Source: an uncultured Pseudomonadota bacterium
GTDB lineage: Bacteria > Myxococcota_A > UBA796 > JAFGLY01
DNA: 64,000 bases
Reading direction: 5' to 3'
NCBI GenBank assembly: GCA_937912125.1
Contig: CALDOK010000280.1
Location: forward strand, 1 to 64,000
Shown here: piece after piece, positions 33,197 to 42,600 of the stretch
Numbering within the stretch: position 1 is the first letter of the stretch
How the letters are laid out: each line of letters starts with the position of its first letter
Notes under the pieces: generated by a model
Database searches by the model: none
Told to the model about the DNA's origin: nothing
The model's input: the letters and a program-made list of their open reading frames with translations, nothing else
Made by a program: the position numbers and the translations under genes

Positions 33197-34648
33197 TCAG
33201 AGAGAAACTTCGACATGGCCGCGGTAGGGACCGCGCTGGACCGTGATCAGCACAGCATCTCGGTGGCTGGCCAGGGCGCGGAGCAGGGCCGTCTCGAGCT
33301 GGTCGATCTCTGCGACGGACTGGCCGTGGACCGCGAGGATCACATCGCCGGCCCGGAGCCCTGCCCGGGCGAAGGTGCCGGCGGCGGCGGTGTCGATGAC
33401 CAGCAGGCCCGTGCTGGCCCGCAGCCGCAGCTCACGGGCGGCCTGAGGGTCGACGGAGCGCACGGTCTGCACCTGGACGCCCAGGGTGCCCACCAACACC
33501 TCGCGCCCGAGATCGTCAGGGCAGGACGAGGTGGTGATGGTCGCCTCGAAGGGCTGGCCGTCGCGCAGACCGGACAGCTGCACGGTGTCGCCGGGCTTCT
33601 TGGAGGCCAGGCGCAGGTTGAGGTCGGCGCGGGAGAAGATGCTGCGAGCATCGATCTTCAGGATGATGTCGTCCTTGGTCAAGCCGGCGACGGTGGAGCC
33701 GCCCTGGGCGAACACCTGCTCCACGAGCAGGGCGCCGTCGGCGATGGGGGTGCCCTCGTAGCGGGGCCCGCCGATGTCGGACACCGCGACGCCGAGCCAG
33801 GGTGCCCGGACCGACCCGTAGCGCAGCAGATCCCGGGCCACCTTGGCGGCTCGATCCACTGGGATGGCGAAGCCGATGGCCTCGGCGTCCCGCCGGATGG
33901 CGGAGTTGATGCCGATGAGCTCGCCGTGGATGTTGAGCAGGGGGCCGCCGGAGTTGCCAGGGTTGATGCCCGCGTCGGTCTGGATGTAGTCCTGGAACAC
34001 CCGCTCGCTGACCTCGAGGGTGCGCGAGCGGCTGCTGATTACGCCGGTGGTGACGGTGTGGCCCAGGCCGAAGGGGTTGCCGATGGCGATGACCGTCTCG
34101 CCCAGCATCAGGTCGCTCGAGGTGCCCAGGGGGATGGTGGGCAGGCCCTGGGCGCCCTCGAGCTGCAGGACCGCGAGGTCGAGGTCTGCGTCCAGGCCCA
34201 CCACCGAGGCTTCGTAGGAGGTCTCATCGGGCAGGGTGGCGGTGATGCGGGTGGCGCTGTTGACCACGTGGGCGTTGGTGAGCACCACGCCGTCGGCGCG
34301 GATCACGGCGCCGGAGCCCTGGGAGCTCGAGGTGGACTGGCCCCCGTAGAAGATGTGGAAGGGGGACTGGCTGGGGACCTCGCAGTTGATGCTCACCACC
34401 GCCGGGGCGGCGCGGGCGACGGCTGCCACCACCGGGTTGGTGCGAGAGTCTGCGTGGAAGCGTTCTGCGCTGACCGGCAGGACCGGATCCTCGGCAGTGA
34501 CGGGCTCGGCGGTGGCGGCGGCGCCGGCGAGGGTGGGCTGGGGGCCTGGACAGCCCAGCTCGTGGCCGCCCACCGAGAAGACGGCGCCCAGCACAAACCC
34601 AGCGAGGGCAGCGATGGGTGTGCGCCAGCGCTTGTCGTGGTCCAGCAT
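33197..34648 (-). CDS. HtrA/DegP-type periplasmic serine protease
   Basis: 483 residues: an N-terminal membrane anchor (about 12-32), a trypsin-like domain with the triad His (LTNAHVVNS), Asp (DADLDLAVLQ) and Ser (GINPGNSGGPLL), and two PDZ domains (WLGVAVSDIGG onwards, then LGVQVQTVRSVD). The anchor plus double PDZ fits DegS/DegP-like quality-control proteases. Followed by the DUF1844 gene; divergent from the bamD-like gene. Promoter candidate at 34694-34721. Confidence 0.92.
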   Translation of the reverse strand: MLDHDKRWRTPIAALAGFVLGAVFSVGGHELGCPGPQPTLAGAAATAEPVTAEDPVLPVSAERFHADSRTNPVVAAVARAAPAVVSINCEVPSQSPFHIFYGGQSTSSSQGSGAVIRADGVVLTNAHVVNSATRITATLPDETSYEASVVGLDADLDLAVLQLEGAQGLPTIPLGTSSDLMLGETVIAIGNPFGLGHTVTTGVISSRSRTLEVSERVFQDYIQTDAGINPGNSGGPLLNIHGELIGINSAIRRDAEAIGFAIPVDRAAKVARDLLRYGSVRAPWLGVAVSDIGGPRYEGTPIADGALLVEQVFAQGGSTVAGLTKDDIILKIDARSIFSRADLNLRLASKKPGDTVQLSGLRDGQPFEATITTSSCPDDLGREVLVGTLGVQVQTVRSVDPQAARELRLRASTGLLVIDTAAAGTFARAGLRAGDVILAVHGQSVAEIDQLETALLRALASHRDAVLITVQRGPYRGHVEVSL

Positions 34649-34693
34649 CTCGGCTCTGCCTCGGCCCTCGGCCCGGTCCGGACGGTGGCCACA

Positions 34694-34721
34694 AAGCTAC
34701 CCACGGGCGCTCGGGTGTCAA
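34694..34721 (-). promoter_or_regulatory. promoter candidate for HtrA gene
   Basis: Minus strand TTGACA (34721-34716), 16-base spacer, TAGCTT (34699-34694), about 46 bases before ATG 34648. The -35 is perfect; the -10 matches three of six. Confidence 0.45.
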
Positions 34722-34788
34722 ACCTCCAGCGCGCCAGGCAGGCACCTTTCGCCTGCGGTGTTAAGGGCAGCGACCCCGGAGGTTCCCC

Positions 34789-35538
34789 GTGTTCAGGCGC
34801 CCCTTGCCCTTCCTCGCCGCCCTGGTGTTGGCCGCCCTGCTGGGCGCCGCGCCGGCCGATGCGGCTCGCAGCAGTCGCCTGGGGCCCACCGAGCGCTACG
34901 AGCTGGGCCTCAAGTACATGAAGCGGGGCTACTACACCAAGGCCCTCGAGCAGTTCAACCGCGTGCGGAACTACCACCGCGACGATCCCCACGCCGTCTT
35001 GGCCGAGCTGGCCATCGCCGATCTGTACTTCCGCAAGGCCGAGTGGGACCAGGCTCGCCTGGCCTACGAAGACTTCCAGCGCATGCATCCCCACCACGAT
35101 CAGACCGACTACGTGGTCTTTCGCATGGGGCTGTGCCTGTGGCGCAAGGCCCCCTCGGTGGCCGCTCGCGACCAGGTCTGGACCCGCCAGGCCGTGAACA
35201 CCTGGTCCGGCTTCGCGGCGCGCTATCCCGACAGCGAGATGCTGCCCGAGGTCCAGGAACACTTGGGCGAAGGCCGCGATCGTCTGGCGCACAAAGAGTT
35301 CATCATCGGCAAGTTCTACCTGCGCCGCCATGCGTGGGTCGCTGCAGCGGGGCGCTTCGAGGGCCTCCTCCGCAGCTACCCCCAGTCCGCCGATCGCGAG
35401 CTCGCCCTGGCCTACCTGGGCCAGTGCCAGGCCCAGCTGGGCGACATCGAGGCCGCCCGTGCCACCCTGCGCAAGCTCGACGACGAGCAGCTCAACGGCC
35501 GCCAGGTCAAGGAGCTGCGCAAGCTGATCGGGCCCTAG
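34789..35538 (+). CDS. BamD-like tetratricopeptide outer-membrane assembly protein
   Basis: 249 residues: signal peptide (PFLAALVLAALLGAAPADA) then TPR helices typical of BamD/YfiO: ERYELGLKYMKRGYYTKALEQF, ADLYFRKAEWDQARLAYEDFQ, FYLRRHAWVAAAGRFEGLLR. BamD helps insert beta-barrels into the outer membrane. No lipobox Cys is present, so if it is BamD it is a soluble variant; a general TPR periplasmic protein is the alternative. GTG 34789 follows GGAGG. Confidence 0.75.
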   Translation: MFRRPLPFLAALVLAALLGAAPADAARSSRLGPTERYELGLKYMKRGYYTKALEQFNRVRNYHRDDPHAVLAELAIADLYFRKAEWDQARLAYEDFQRMHPHHDQTDYVVFRMGLCLWRKAPSVAARDQVWTRQAVNTWSGFAARYPDSEMLPEVQEHLGEGRDRLAHKEFIIGKFYLRRHAWVAAAGRFEGLLRSYPQSADRELALAYLGQCQAQLGDIEAARATLRKLDDEQLNGRQVKELRKLIGP

Positions 35539-35621
35539 CGGGGCCGTAGCTGGGCGTCAGGTCCTAATGAGGGTGACTTGTAGTTCACGCTGAAGCGAGC
35601 CCTGCCGCGCGCGGTGAGGCT

Positions 35622-35656
35622 GCCGCAGCGGCCAGCTCTCCCGGCAGCGCTGCGGC
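35622..35656. terminator. inverted repeat between convergent genes
   Basis: Perfect nine-base arms GCCGCAGCG (35622-35630) and CGCTGCGGC (35648-35656) with a 17-base loop, between the bamD-like gene and alaS, which converge. A bidirectional terminator is possible; the long loop and lack of a T-tract keep this tentative. Confidence 0.35.
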
Positions 35657-35683
35657 GTGTGAGCCGCTGTGTCCGATCGATGC

Positions 35684-38317
35684 TTAGGCCGGCAACACCA
35701 GCTCGTAGACCGACGCCAGGGCGTCCGCCAGCTTCTCGGGCTTTCGGCCGCCGGCCATGGCCATGTCGGGGCGGCCGCCGCCACCTCCGCCCACCTGCTC
35801 GGCCACCTGCTTGACCAGGTTGCCGGCGTGTACGCGCTTGCCCGCGATGGCCTTGGAGACGCAGGCCACCAGCTGGACCCGGCCGCCCGCGCTGGCGGCG
35901 CCCAGCACCACCACGGCGCGCTCGCCTAGCTTGTCGCGCAGGCGCTCGGCCTCTTCCCGCATGGTGGCGGGATCGCCCTCGAGCTGGGCCGCGAGCACGG
36001 TGAGGTCGTGGACCTGGCGCGCCTGGTCCATGAGGTCGCCCGAAGCCTCGCGGGCGGCCTCGCGCTTGATGGCGTCCAGCTCCTTCTGCAGGGCCCTCTT
36101 CTCGGCCAGCAGGCGCTCGAGCTGCTCGGCGAGCTTCTCGGGGCTGGTGCGCAGGGCCTCGGCAGCCGCGTCCAGGGCGGCCTCGCGCTCGCGAACCCAG
36201 CGCAGGGCGCCGGTGCCGGTCTGGGCCTCGATGCGACGCACGCCCGCGGCGATGCCGCCCTCGGAGATGACGCGGAAGGGGCCGATGTCGCCGGTGCGGG
36301 CCACGTGGGTGCCGCCGCACAGCTCGACGGTGCCAGCGGCCTGCACCACGCGCACACGATCACCGTACTTCTCGCCGAACAGGGCCTTGGCTCCGGCAGC
36401 GCGGGCCTGGTCGATGGGCATGACCTGGGTGGTCACGGCGTCGTTGGCCAGCACCCGAGCGAGCACGTCGTCCTCCACCGCGCGCAGCTGCTCGGCGGTG
36501 ACGGGCTTGTGGTGGGAGAAGTCGAAGCGCAGGCGCTCCGGCCCGACCAGAGAGCCCTTCTGCTGCACGTGGGACCCCAGGACGGCCTCGAGGGCAGCAT
36601 GGAGCAGGTGGGTGGCGGTGTGGTTCTGGCGGATCCGAGCGCGGTGGCCGCCGTCGACCTCGAGCTCCACAGCTTGGCCCACGGCCACGCGGCCTTGCTG
36701 CACGACCACGTGATGGACCACCAGATCGGCGTGGGGCCGGCTGGTGTCGGTGACCTCGAGCATGGAGCCGCCGGGGCCCCGGATGACGCCCCGGTCGCCC
36801 ACCTGACCACCCGACTCGCCGTAGAACGGGGTGGTGGTGGTGATCAGCTCGCCCTGCTGCCCTTGATCGAGGGCCTGGACCAGCTCGCCATCGCGGAGCA
36901 GGGCATGGACGCTCGAGCTGGCGCTGAGGTCGTGGTAGCCGGTGAACTGGATGGTGGCGTCGCCGGCGAGCTGCTTGTGCAGGCCGGCCACAGCGTGACC
37001 ACCCGAGCCCTTCCAGGCGGCTCGTCCCAAGGCGCGCTGGTGCTCCATGGCGGCCTTGTAGCCTTGGTCGTCCACGCCCACACCTCGCTCCTCGGCGATG
37101 AGCCGGGTGAGGTCCAGGGGGAAGCCATAGGTGTCGTAGAGCTCGAAGGCCAGGGCGCCGTCGAGTACGGGTGCTTCGCGGTCGGCCAGCGCGTCGAGGT
37201 GATCGCTCAGGCGGGCCAGGCCTTGCTGGAGGGTCTCGGCGAAGCGCTGTTCTTCAGTGCGGATCACGTCGAGCACGAAGTCCCGCCGCTGCAGCAGCTC
37301 GGGGTAGGCAGCGCCCATCTGCTCCATGACCACCTCGGCCATCTGCCACATGAAGGCCTGGTTCAGCTCGAGCTTGACGCCGTAGCGGATGGCGCGGCGC
37401 AGGATGCGGCGCAGGATGTAGCCCCGGTCTTCGTTGGAAGGCATGACGCCGTCGGCCACCAGGAAGGTGGATGAGCGAGCGTGATCGGCGATGACCCGCA
37501 GCGCAGCGTCGCCTTCGTCGCTGGCGCCCAGGCGCACGCCGGACAGCTCGCTGGCCTTCTGGATGAGGGCCGTGAACACGTCGATGTCGTAGTTCCAGTA
37601 CACGCCCTGCAGCACCGCCGCGATGCGCTCGAGGCCGGCGCCGGTGTCGATGGAGGGTCGGGGCAGGGGGGTGATGGAGCCGTCGGCGTGGCGCTCGGAC
37701 TGCATGAACACCAGGTTCCAGATCTCCACGTAGCGGTCGCTCTCGCTGGCGGGGCCGCCGCCTGCCGGGTCGATGGCGGGACCGTGATCGTAGTGGATCT
37801 CGGAGCAGGGGCCGCAGGGGCCGGTGTCGCCCATGGACCAGAAGTTGTCCTTGTCACCCAGGCGCTGGATGCGCTCGGCGGGCACGCCCACCATGTCGCG
37901 CCACAGCGCGTAGGCTTCATCGTCACTGTGGTGGACGGTGATCCAGAGCTTGTCTGCGGGGATGCCGAGCTCGCGGGTGAGGAAGTCCCAGGCCCAGGTG
38001 ATGGCCTCGCGCTTGAAGTAGTCACCGAAGGAGAAGTTCCCGAGCATCTCGAAGAAGGTGTGGTGCCGTGGCGTGCGCCCTACGTTCTCGAGGTCGTTGT
38101 GCTTGCCGCTGACCCGGAGACACTTCTGCACGCTCACCGCGCGGGAGTAGGAGCGCTTCTCGGCACCTGTGAAGGTGTCCTTGAACGGCACCATGCCTGC
38201 GTTGACGAAGAACAGGGTGGGATCGTTGGAGGTGACCAGGGGGGCGGAGCCCACCAGCTGGTGCTCGCGCTGTGCGAAGTAGTCCAGGAAGCGCTTGCGG
38301 ATCTCGGTGACCTTCAC
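35684..38317 (-). CDS. alaS: alanyl-tRNA synthetase
   Basis: 877 residues, the standard length. Catalytic core with RKRFLDYFAQREHQLV at the start, motif 2/3 regions, editing domain with the zinc motifs HTATH (near residue 570) and CGGTHV (near 670), then the C-terminal DHHA1-type domain ending GGGGGGRPDMA. Charges tRNA(Ala). GTG 38317 is preferred since GGAGG lies five bases upstream and the protein then begins with the usual sequence. Nothing unusual. Confidence 0.96.
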   Translation of the reverse strand: MKVTEIRKRFLDYFAQREHQLVGSAPLVTSNDPTLFFVNAGMVPFKDTFTGAEKRSYSRAVSVQKCLRVSGKHNDLENVGRTPRHHTFFEMLGNFSFGDYFKREAITWAWDFLTRELGIPADKLWITVHHSDDEAYALWRDMVGVPAERIQRLGDKDNFWSMGDTGPCGPCSEIHYDHGPAIDPAGGGPASESDRYVEIWNLVFMQSERHADGSITPLPRPSIDTGAGLERIAAVLQGVYWNYDIDVFTALIQKASELSGVRLGASDEGDAALRVIADHARSSTFLVADGVMPSNEDRGYILRRILRRAIRYGVKLELNQAFMWQMAEVVMEQMGAAYPELLQRRDFVLDVIRTEEQRFAETLQQGLARLSDHLDALADREAPVLDGALAFELYDTYGFPLDLTRLIAEERGVGVDDQGYKAAMEHQRALGRAAWKGSGGHAVAGLHKQLAGDATIQFTGYHDLSASSSVHALLRDGELVQALDQGQQGELITTTTPFYGESGGQVGDRGVIRGPGGSMLEVTDTSRPHADLVVHHVVVQQGRVAVGQAVELEVDGGHRARIRQNHTATHLLHAALEAVLGSHVQQKGSLVGPERLRFDFSHHKPVTAEQLRAVEDDVLARVLANDAVTTQVMPIDQARAAGAKALFGEKYGDRVRVVQAAGTVELCGGTHVARTGDIGPFRVISEGGIAAGVRRIEAQTGTGALRWVREREAALDAAAEALRTSPEKLAEQLERLLAEKRALQKELDAIKREAAREASGDLMDQARQVHDLTVLAAQLEGDPATMREEAERLRDKLGERAVVVLGAASAGGRVQLVACVSKAIAGKRVHAGNLVKQVAEQVGGGGGGRPDMAMAGGRKPEKLADALASVYELVLPA

Positions 38318-38383
38318 GGTGACCTCCGGCGTCGGTGGGGCTGCGCGGACGATTTGCCCACGAGAGGCGCCCCAGCCTAACAA

Positions 38384-38420
38384 CGAGCCCGCCCGCAGCA
38401 AGGCGGCACAGCGGGGCTCG
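38384..38420. terminator. hairpin after pilT
   Basis: CGAGCCC (38384-38390) and GGGCTCG (38414-38420), seven perfect pairs flanking a GC-rich 23-base interior, between the pilT stop and the alaS start on the minus strand. It would separate the two transcripts. No T-tract. Confidence 0.4.
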
Positions 38421-38431
38421 CGGCGCGGGGA

Positions 38432-39541
38432 TCAGGACATGGAGCCGATGCCGCTGAGCCTGAGGCTGAGGTTGTCGGGGCTGGTGGCGTAGCGCATGGC
38501 GTCTGGGACCGTGATGGTCTGCTGCTCGATGAACGCGAACAGCGCCTGGTCGAAGGTCTGGCTGCCGTATTGCTCGTGGCCTTCGGCGATCAGATCCGGG
38601 ATCTCCTTGGTGCGGGTGGCATCGACGATGCACTCGTAGACCGAGCCCGTGTTGAGCATGATCTCGAGGGCCGCGATGCGTCCGCCGCCCTGGCGTGGCA
38701 CCAGGCGCTGGGAGATGATGGCCCGCACCGTGGCGCCAAGCTGGCGCCGCACCTGGGGTTGGGCGTGGGGCTCGAAGAAGCCCACGATGCGGTTGATGGT
38801 CTCGGGTGCGTTCATGGAGTGGATGGTGGAGAGCACCAGGTGCCCGGTCTCGGCCGCAGCCAGAGCGATCTCGAGGGAGGCGTGGTCGCGCAGCTCGCCC
38901 ACCAGGATGGTGTCGGGGTCTTGACGCAGGGCTGCGCGCAGGGCGGTGGGGAAGTCGGCCGTGTCCACCCCGATCTCGCGCTGGTTGATGACGCTGCGCT
39001 GATCGCGGAAGGCGAACTCGATGGGATCTTCGATGGTGAGGATGTGGCTGGCGCGGGTGCGGTTGATCTGCTCGACGATGGCGGCCAGGGTGGTGCTCTT
39101 GCCGGAGCCGGTGGTGCCGGTGACCAGCACCAGGCCGCGGGGCTCGGACGCGATCTTCTCCAGCACGTCGGGCAGCCCGAGCTCGGCGATGGTCATGACC
39201 GTGCCAGGGATGGCCCGCAGGACCATGCCGATCTGCTGACGCTGGCGGAACACGTTGACGCGGAAGCGCCCCAGCCCGGGAATGGACCAGGAGAAGTCGA
39301 TGTCGTTGGTGCGCTTGAAGCGCTCGCGCTGGCCCTTGGACATGATGTCCCAGGCCATCTTGGCGCAGTGCTCCTTGTCGAGGGCGCCGACGCGCGGCAT
39401 GACCTCGAGCTGCCCGTTCACGCGCAGCAAGGGCGGGCTGCCGGCCTTGAAGTGGATGTCGGACGCACCCGCGTTGCTGGCGGCCCGACAGATGTTCTGG
39501 AGCGCTGTGATGGTAGAGGACGACGCTTCGGGTGCGGACAA
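38432..39541 (-). CDS. pilT: PilT-type twitching motility ATPase
   Basis: 369 residues. Secretion ATPase with Walker A GTTGSGKST, Asp box / Walker B DTILVGELRD, His box HSMNAPETINRIVGFF and the PilT C-terminal region that carries the AIRNLIRE equivalent (RTKEIPDLIAEGHEQY). It powers pilus retraction. TTG 39541 is preferred: GAGG lies six bases upstream and the protein then starts near the usual N-terminus; GTG 39604 would add 21 residues without a good ribosome site. The gene is flanked by housekeeping genes. Confidence 0.9.
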   Translation of the reverse strand: MSAPEASSSTITALQNICRAASNAGASDIHFKAGSPPLLRVNGQLEVMPRVGALDKEHCAKMAWDIMSKGQRERFKRTNDIDFSWSIPGLGRFRVNVFRQRQQIGMVLRAIPGTVMTIAELGLPDVLEKIASEPRGLVLVTGTTGSGKSTTLAAIVEQINRTRASHILTIEDPIEFAFRDQRSVINQREIGVDTADFPTALRAALRQDPDTILVGELRDHASLEIALAAAETGHLVLSTIHSMNAPETINRIVGFFEPHAQPQVRRQLGATVRAIISQRLVPRQGGGRIAALEIMLNTGSVYECIVDATRTKEIPDLIAEGHEQYGSQTFDQALFAFIEQQTITVPDAMRYATSPDNLSLRLSGIGSMS

Positions 39542-39638
39542 GGACGACCTCGCTGCGGAGAGGCGGGGCCGGGGCCCGGAAAGTGCTGTATGGCAGCCTA
39601 TCACAGCGCCTGGTCCGGCGGGCCCTCGGCCCTCGAGC

Positions 39639-40718
39639 CTAGGCCTCGGCTGCCTTGGAGGCCTTGGCCGTCTTGGTTGCCTTGGAGGCCGTGGCGTCGT
39701 CGTCGTCCTCGGGCGCGGGTGCGGGGGCCAAGCCGAAGTGGACCATCAGGGACTGGTCGAGCCACGCCTTGCGATCGGGGTGCTCGTTGAGGAAGACGAT
39801 GGCGTTGTCGCGGCCCTGGCCCATGCGCTCGTCGCCCAGGGAGTACCAGGAGCCGGCCTTGCGCACGAGGTTGGCCTGGATGCCGAGGTCGATGAGCTCG
39901 CCGTCGCGGTTGATGCCCTTGCCGAAGGTGATGTCGAACTCGACCTTGCGGAAGGGGGGAGCCAGCTTGTTCTTGACCACCTTGACCCGGCAGCGGTTGC
40001 CCACGTCTTCGGTACCGTTCTTGATGCTGGCGATGCGGCGGATCTCGAGGCGCACCGAGGCGTAGAACTTCAGGGCGTTGCCCCCGCTGGTGACCTCGGG
40101 GTTGCCGTACATCACGCCGATCTTGTGCCGGACCTGGTTGATGAAGACCATGGCGCAGTTGGACTTGTGGATGCTGCCGGTGAGCTTGCGGAGGGCCTGG
40201 GACATGAGCCGGGCCTGGAGGCCGGGCTGCATGTCGCCCATGTCGCCTTCGATCTCGGCCCTGGGGACCAGGGCCGCCACGGAGTCGACCACGATGATGT
40301 CGATGGCACCGGAGCGCACGAGGGTGTCGGCGATCTCGAGCGCCTGCTCGGCGTAGTCTGGCTGGGAGATGAGGAGCTCTTCGGTGTTGATGCCCAGGGC
40401 GCGGGCGTAGGACACATCCAGCGCATGCTCGGCGTCGATGATGGCGGCCACGCCGCCCGCCATCTGGCACTGGGCGATGGCGTGGAGGGCAAGGGTGGTC
40501 TTGCCGGAGGCCTCTGGGCCGTAGATCTCGGTGACGCGGCCCTTGGGGATGCCGCCGACGCCCAGCGCCAGATCGAGGGCGAAGGAGCCGGTGGGGATCA
40601 CGGGCACGCTGGTGTCGAACGAGGCCTCGAGCCGCATGATCGCGCCCTTGCCGAAGTTGCGCTGGATGGTCTGGATGGCGGCGTCGATGGCCTTGCTGCG
40701 CTGGGGATCGATGGGCAT
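39639..40718 (-). CDS. recA: recombinase A
   Basis: 359 residues, full RecA: Walker [44 protein letters not shown], the L2 loop and [15 protein letters not shown], with an acidic DDDD tail followed by a Lys/Ala-rich end ([14 protein letters not shown]). Catalyses strand exchange and activates LexA cleavage. Start ATG 40718 has GGAG seven bases upstream. Regulated probably from the promoter at 40766-40794 with a LexA-like box over the -10. Confidence 0.97.
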   Translation of the reverse strand: MPIDPQRSKAIDAAIQTIQRNFGKGAIMRLEASFDTSVPVIPTGSFALDLALGVGGIPKGRVTEIYGPEASGKTTLALHAIAQCQMAGGVAAIIDAEHALDVSYARALGINTEELLISQPDYAEQALEIADTLVRSGAIDIIVVDSVAALVPRAEIEGDMGDMQPGLQARLMSQALRKLTGSIHKSNCAMVFINQVRHKIGVMYGNPEVTSGGNALKFYASVRLEIRRIASIKNGTEDVGNRCRVKVVKNKLAPPFRKVEFDITFGKGINRDGELIDLGIQANLVRKAGSWYSLGDERMGQGRDNAIVFLNEHPDRKAWLDQSLMVHFGLAPAPAPEDDDDATASKATKTAKASKAAEA

Positions 40719-40752
40719 GGAGAGCTCCGGGCGGGGATAGATGAAGAGGTGT

Positions 40753-40769
40753 CTTGAACATCCGTGCAA
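40753..40769 (-). promoter_or_regulatory. LexA-like SOS box upstream of recA
   Basis: Minus-strand TTGCACGGATGTTCAAG matches 13 of 17 positions of the myxobacterial LexA consensus as I recall it (CTRHAMRYBYGTTCAGS), with the GTTCA core intact. It overlaps the downstream end of the recA -10 element, where a repressor would block transcription. Confidence 0.45.
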
Positions 40770-40794
40770 TATCGAATGTGCCACTTTCAGTCAA
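40766..40794 (-). promoter_or_regulatory. recA promoter
   Basis: Minus strand TTGACT (40794-40789), exactly 17 bases, TATTGC (40771-40766). The -35 matches five of six. Transcription would start near 40759, giving a leader of about 40 bases. Confidence 0.55.
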
Positions 40795-40905
40795 GGACAG
40801 ATGCTGTCCGCATGGGCCTGGAGGCATGGGTCCCCGTCGGCTCGCACATGCGACTTATGGTATGAGTAGTAAGCAAATTCACTGGCCAGCGACAGAGAGG
40901 GTGGT

Positions 40906-42600
40906 GTGTACAGGCGGTGGGTCGAACGGATCGGGGCGCTCTTGATCGGCTTGGTGGTGCTCCTGACGCTGGTGGAGTCCGGCCTGAGGATCGCGGGCTG
41001 GCTCGCGCTCCAGCGGCGGGACGCCCCAAGGGCCGCAGATCTGACCGTGCTTTGCGTGGGCGACTCCTACACCTACGGGCTTGGGGCGCCCATGGGGCAG
41101 GGCTATCCGGGGCAGCTCGAGGAGCTGCTGGCCCAGGCGGCCGGTGGGCGGAGCGTCGCGGTGATCAACCGCGGCATCCCCTCCGCCACCAGCGCCAGGG
41201 TGCTCCGAGAGCTGCAGCAGTCTCTGCCAGGCGGGGGCTTCGACGCCGTCGTGGTGTTGGCCGGCGGCACGACCACCATCCTCCCCTCGCTGCCGCTGCC
41301 CACCCACCCCTCGAAGGCCCAGGCCGTGGCTGGCCTTCGCCTGGCGCGTCTGCTGCCCATGCTAGGCCGCGACCTCCAGGGTGAGCGGCTGCGGCGTATG
41401 CTCCCCAGGGACCGCCTGGGGCCTGGGCTCGCGGGCATCGTCGAGCGGTTCTCGGTGGGCGCTGGCCCCGACTCGCCCCCCGAACCTTCCTGTGGCCAGC
41501 GGGCGCAGCGGCACTGCGCGCGCGCCGCGGGCCTGCTCGAGCTGGGTTGGGTGGGCAGCGCCGAGGCCGTCTACCGCCAGGCGGTCCAGGTGGAGCCCAG
41601 CTGTGGCTGTGGCCACCGGGGCCGGCTGCTCGCCGCGGTCAGCGCCAACGATCCCGTCGCTGTGGACGCGGCCAGCCTGGGCTGGCTGGCGGCTTCGCCC
41701 GGGGATCCCATGCTGCACGATGTCCGCATGTCCTACCTGATCGAGACCGGGCGGATCGCCGACGCCTCGGCCTGGCTCGACGACAACGGCGCTCGGTTCC
41801 CGGATCACCTGCAGCCCGCCTGGCTGCGCGCCGATCTGCACCTGCGTCTGGGTGACCTGGATCGGGCCGAGGCGGCCTACACGGCCTTGCTCGATGACCC
41901 TGGTATGCAATGCCAGGGCCTGCTCGGGCTGGTGCGGGTGTCGCTCACCCAGGGTGACAGAGTCGGGGCTGGGCAGTGGATGGAGCGCCTGCTGGAGCAG
42001 CCGGGTCCCTCATGCGCCCGCCCGGCACAGCTGGTGTCACTGAGCTGCTCCCTCGGCATGCACGATCATGCCATGGAGCAGTTCCGGATCAAGCTCGTAG
42101 AAGACCCCGCGTCGTGGATGGGCGCGCTCTTTGCCCTCGCGCCATGCGTCCAGGAGAGCGACCTCACCGAGCTTCGGTGGCTGCTCACCAACTCCGGGGT
42201 CTCGATGGCCGATGTCGAGGAAGTCATGGGTGGCGTCAGCGCCGATGGCAGGCTGCGCGCGGGGGGACACGCAGCTGTCCGTGCCGACCTCGCGCGGATG
42301 CAGGCTCTGGCGGCCCAGGCTGGCGTCCCGATGATCTTGACGACCTACCCATACCCGAGCCGTGTCAACACGATGATCCGCGAGCTCGCCCAGGCCCAGG
42401 GCATCGGCTTGGCCGACAGCGCCCTGGCCTTCGAGGGCCTGTGGGCCCGCGGTGAGCCCAGGGCACGCTACTTCGTGGGGGATGGCGACGATCCTGTGCT
42501 CGGCAACGACCACTGCTCCGAGGCAGGCTACGGCGTCATGGCCGAGGTCTTGCTCGGGGCCCTCGAGGCCGCCGGCGTGCTGGACGCTCAGGATCAGTAG
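40906..42600 (+). CDS. membrane-anchored SGNH-hydrolase-like protein with TPR-like middle
   Basis: 564 residues. One N-terminal membrane segment (RIGALLIGLVVLLTLVESGL), then an SGNH/GDSL block I CVGDSYTYGLGAP with the nucleophile Ser, a helical repeat region (about 190-430) with TPR-like spacing, and a C-terminal block V HCSEAGYGVMAE. The Asp usually three residues before that His is instead next to it, so activity is uncertain. SGNH proteins of this shape act in glycan acetylation or deacetylation. Start GTG 40906 after AGAGAGG. The stop overlaps the stop of the convergent CapA gene by seven bases. Confidence 0.7.
   Translation: MYRRWVERIGALLIGLVVLLTLVESGLRIAGWLALQRRDAPRAADLTVLCVGDSYTYGLGAPMGQGYPGQLEELLAQAAGGRSVAVINRGIPSATSARVLRELQQSLPGGGFDAVVVLAGGTTTILPSLPLPTHPSKAQAVAGLRLARLLPMLGRDLQGERLRRMLPRDRLGPGLAGIVERFSVGAGPDSPPEPSCGQRAQRHCARAAGLLELGWVGSAEAVYRQAVQVEPSCGCGHRGRLLAAVSANDPVAVDAASLGWLAASPGDPMLHDVRMSYLIETGRIADASAWLDDNGARFPDHLQPAWLRADLHLRLGDLDRAEAAYTALLDDPGMQCQGLLGLVRVSLTQGDRVGAGQWMERLLEQPGPSCARPAQLVSLSCSLGMHDHAMEQFRIKLVEDPASWMGALFALAPCVQESDLTELRWLLTNSGVSMADVEEVMGGVSADGRLRAGGHAAVRADLARMQALAAQAGVPMILTTYPYPSRVNTMIRELAQAQGIGLADSALAFEGLWARGEPRARYFVGDGDDPVLGNDHCSEAGYGVMAEVLLGALEAAGVLDAQDQ

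Noticed and set aside
33215-34921. 568-codon plus-strand frame
   Set aside because: Antisense to the HtrA protease gene; shadow composition.
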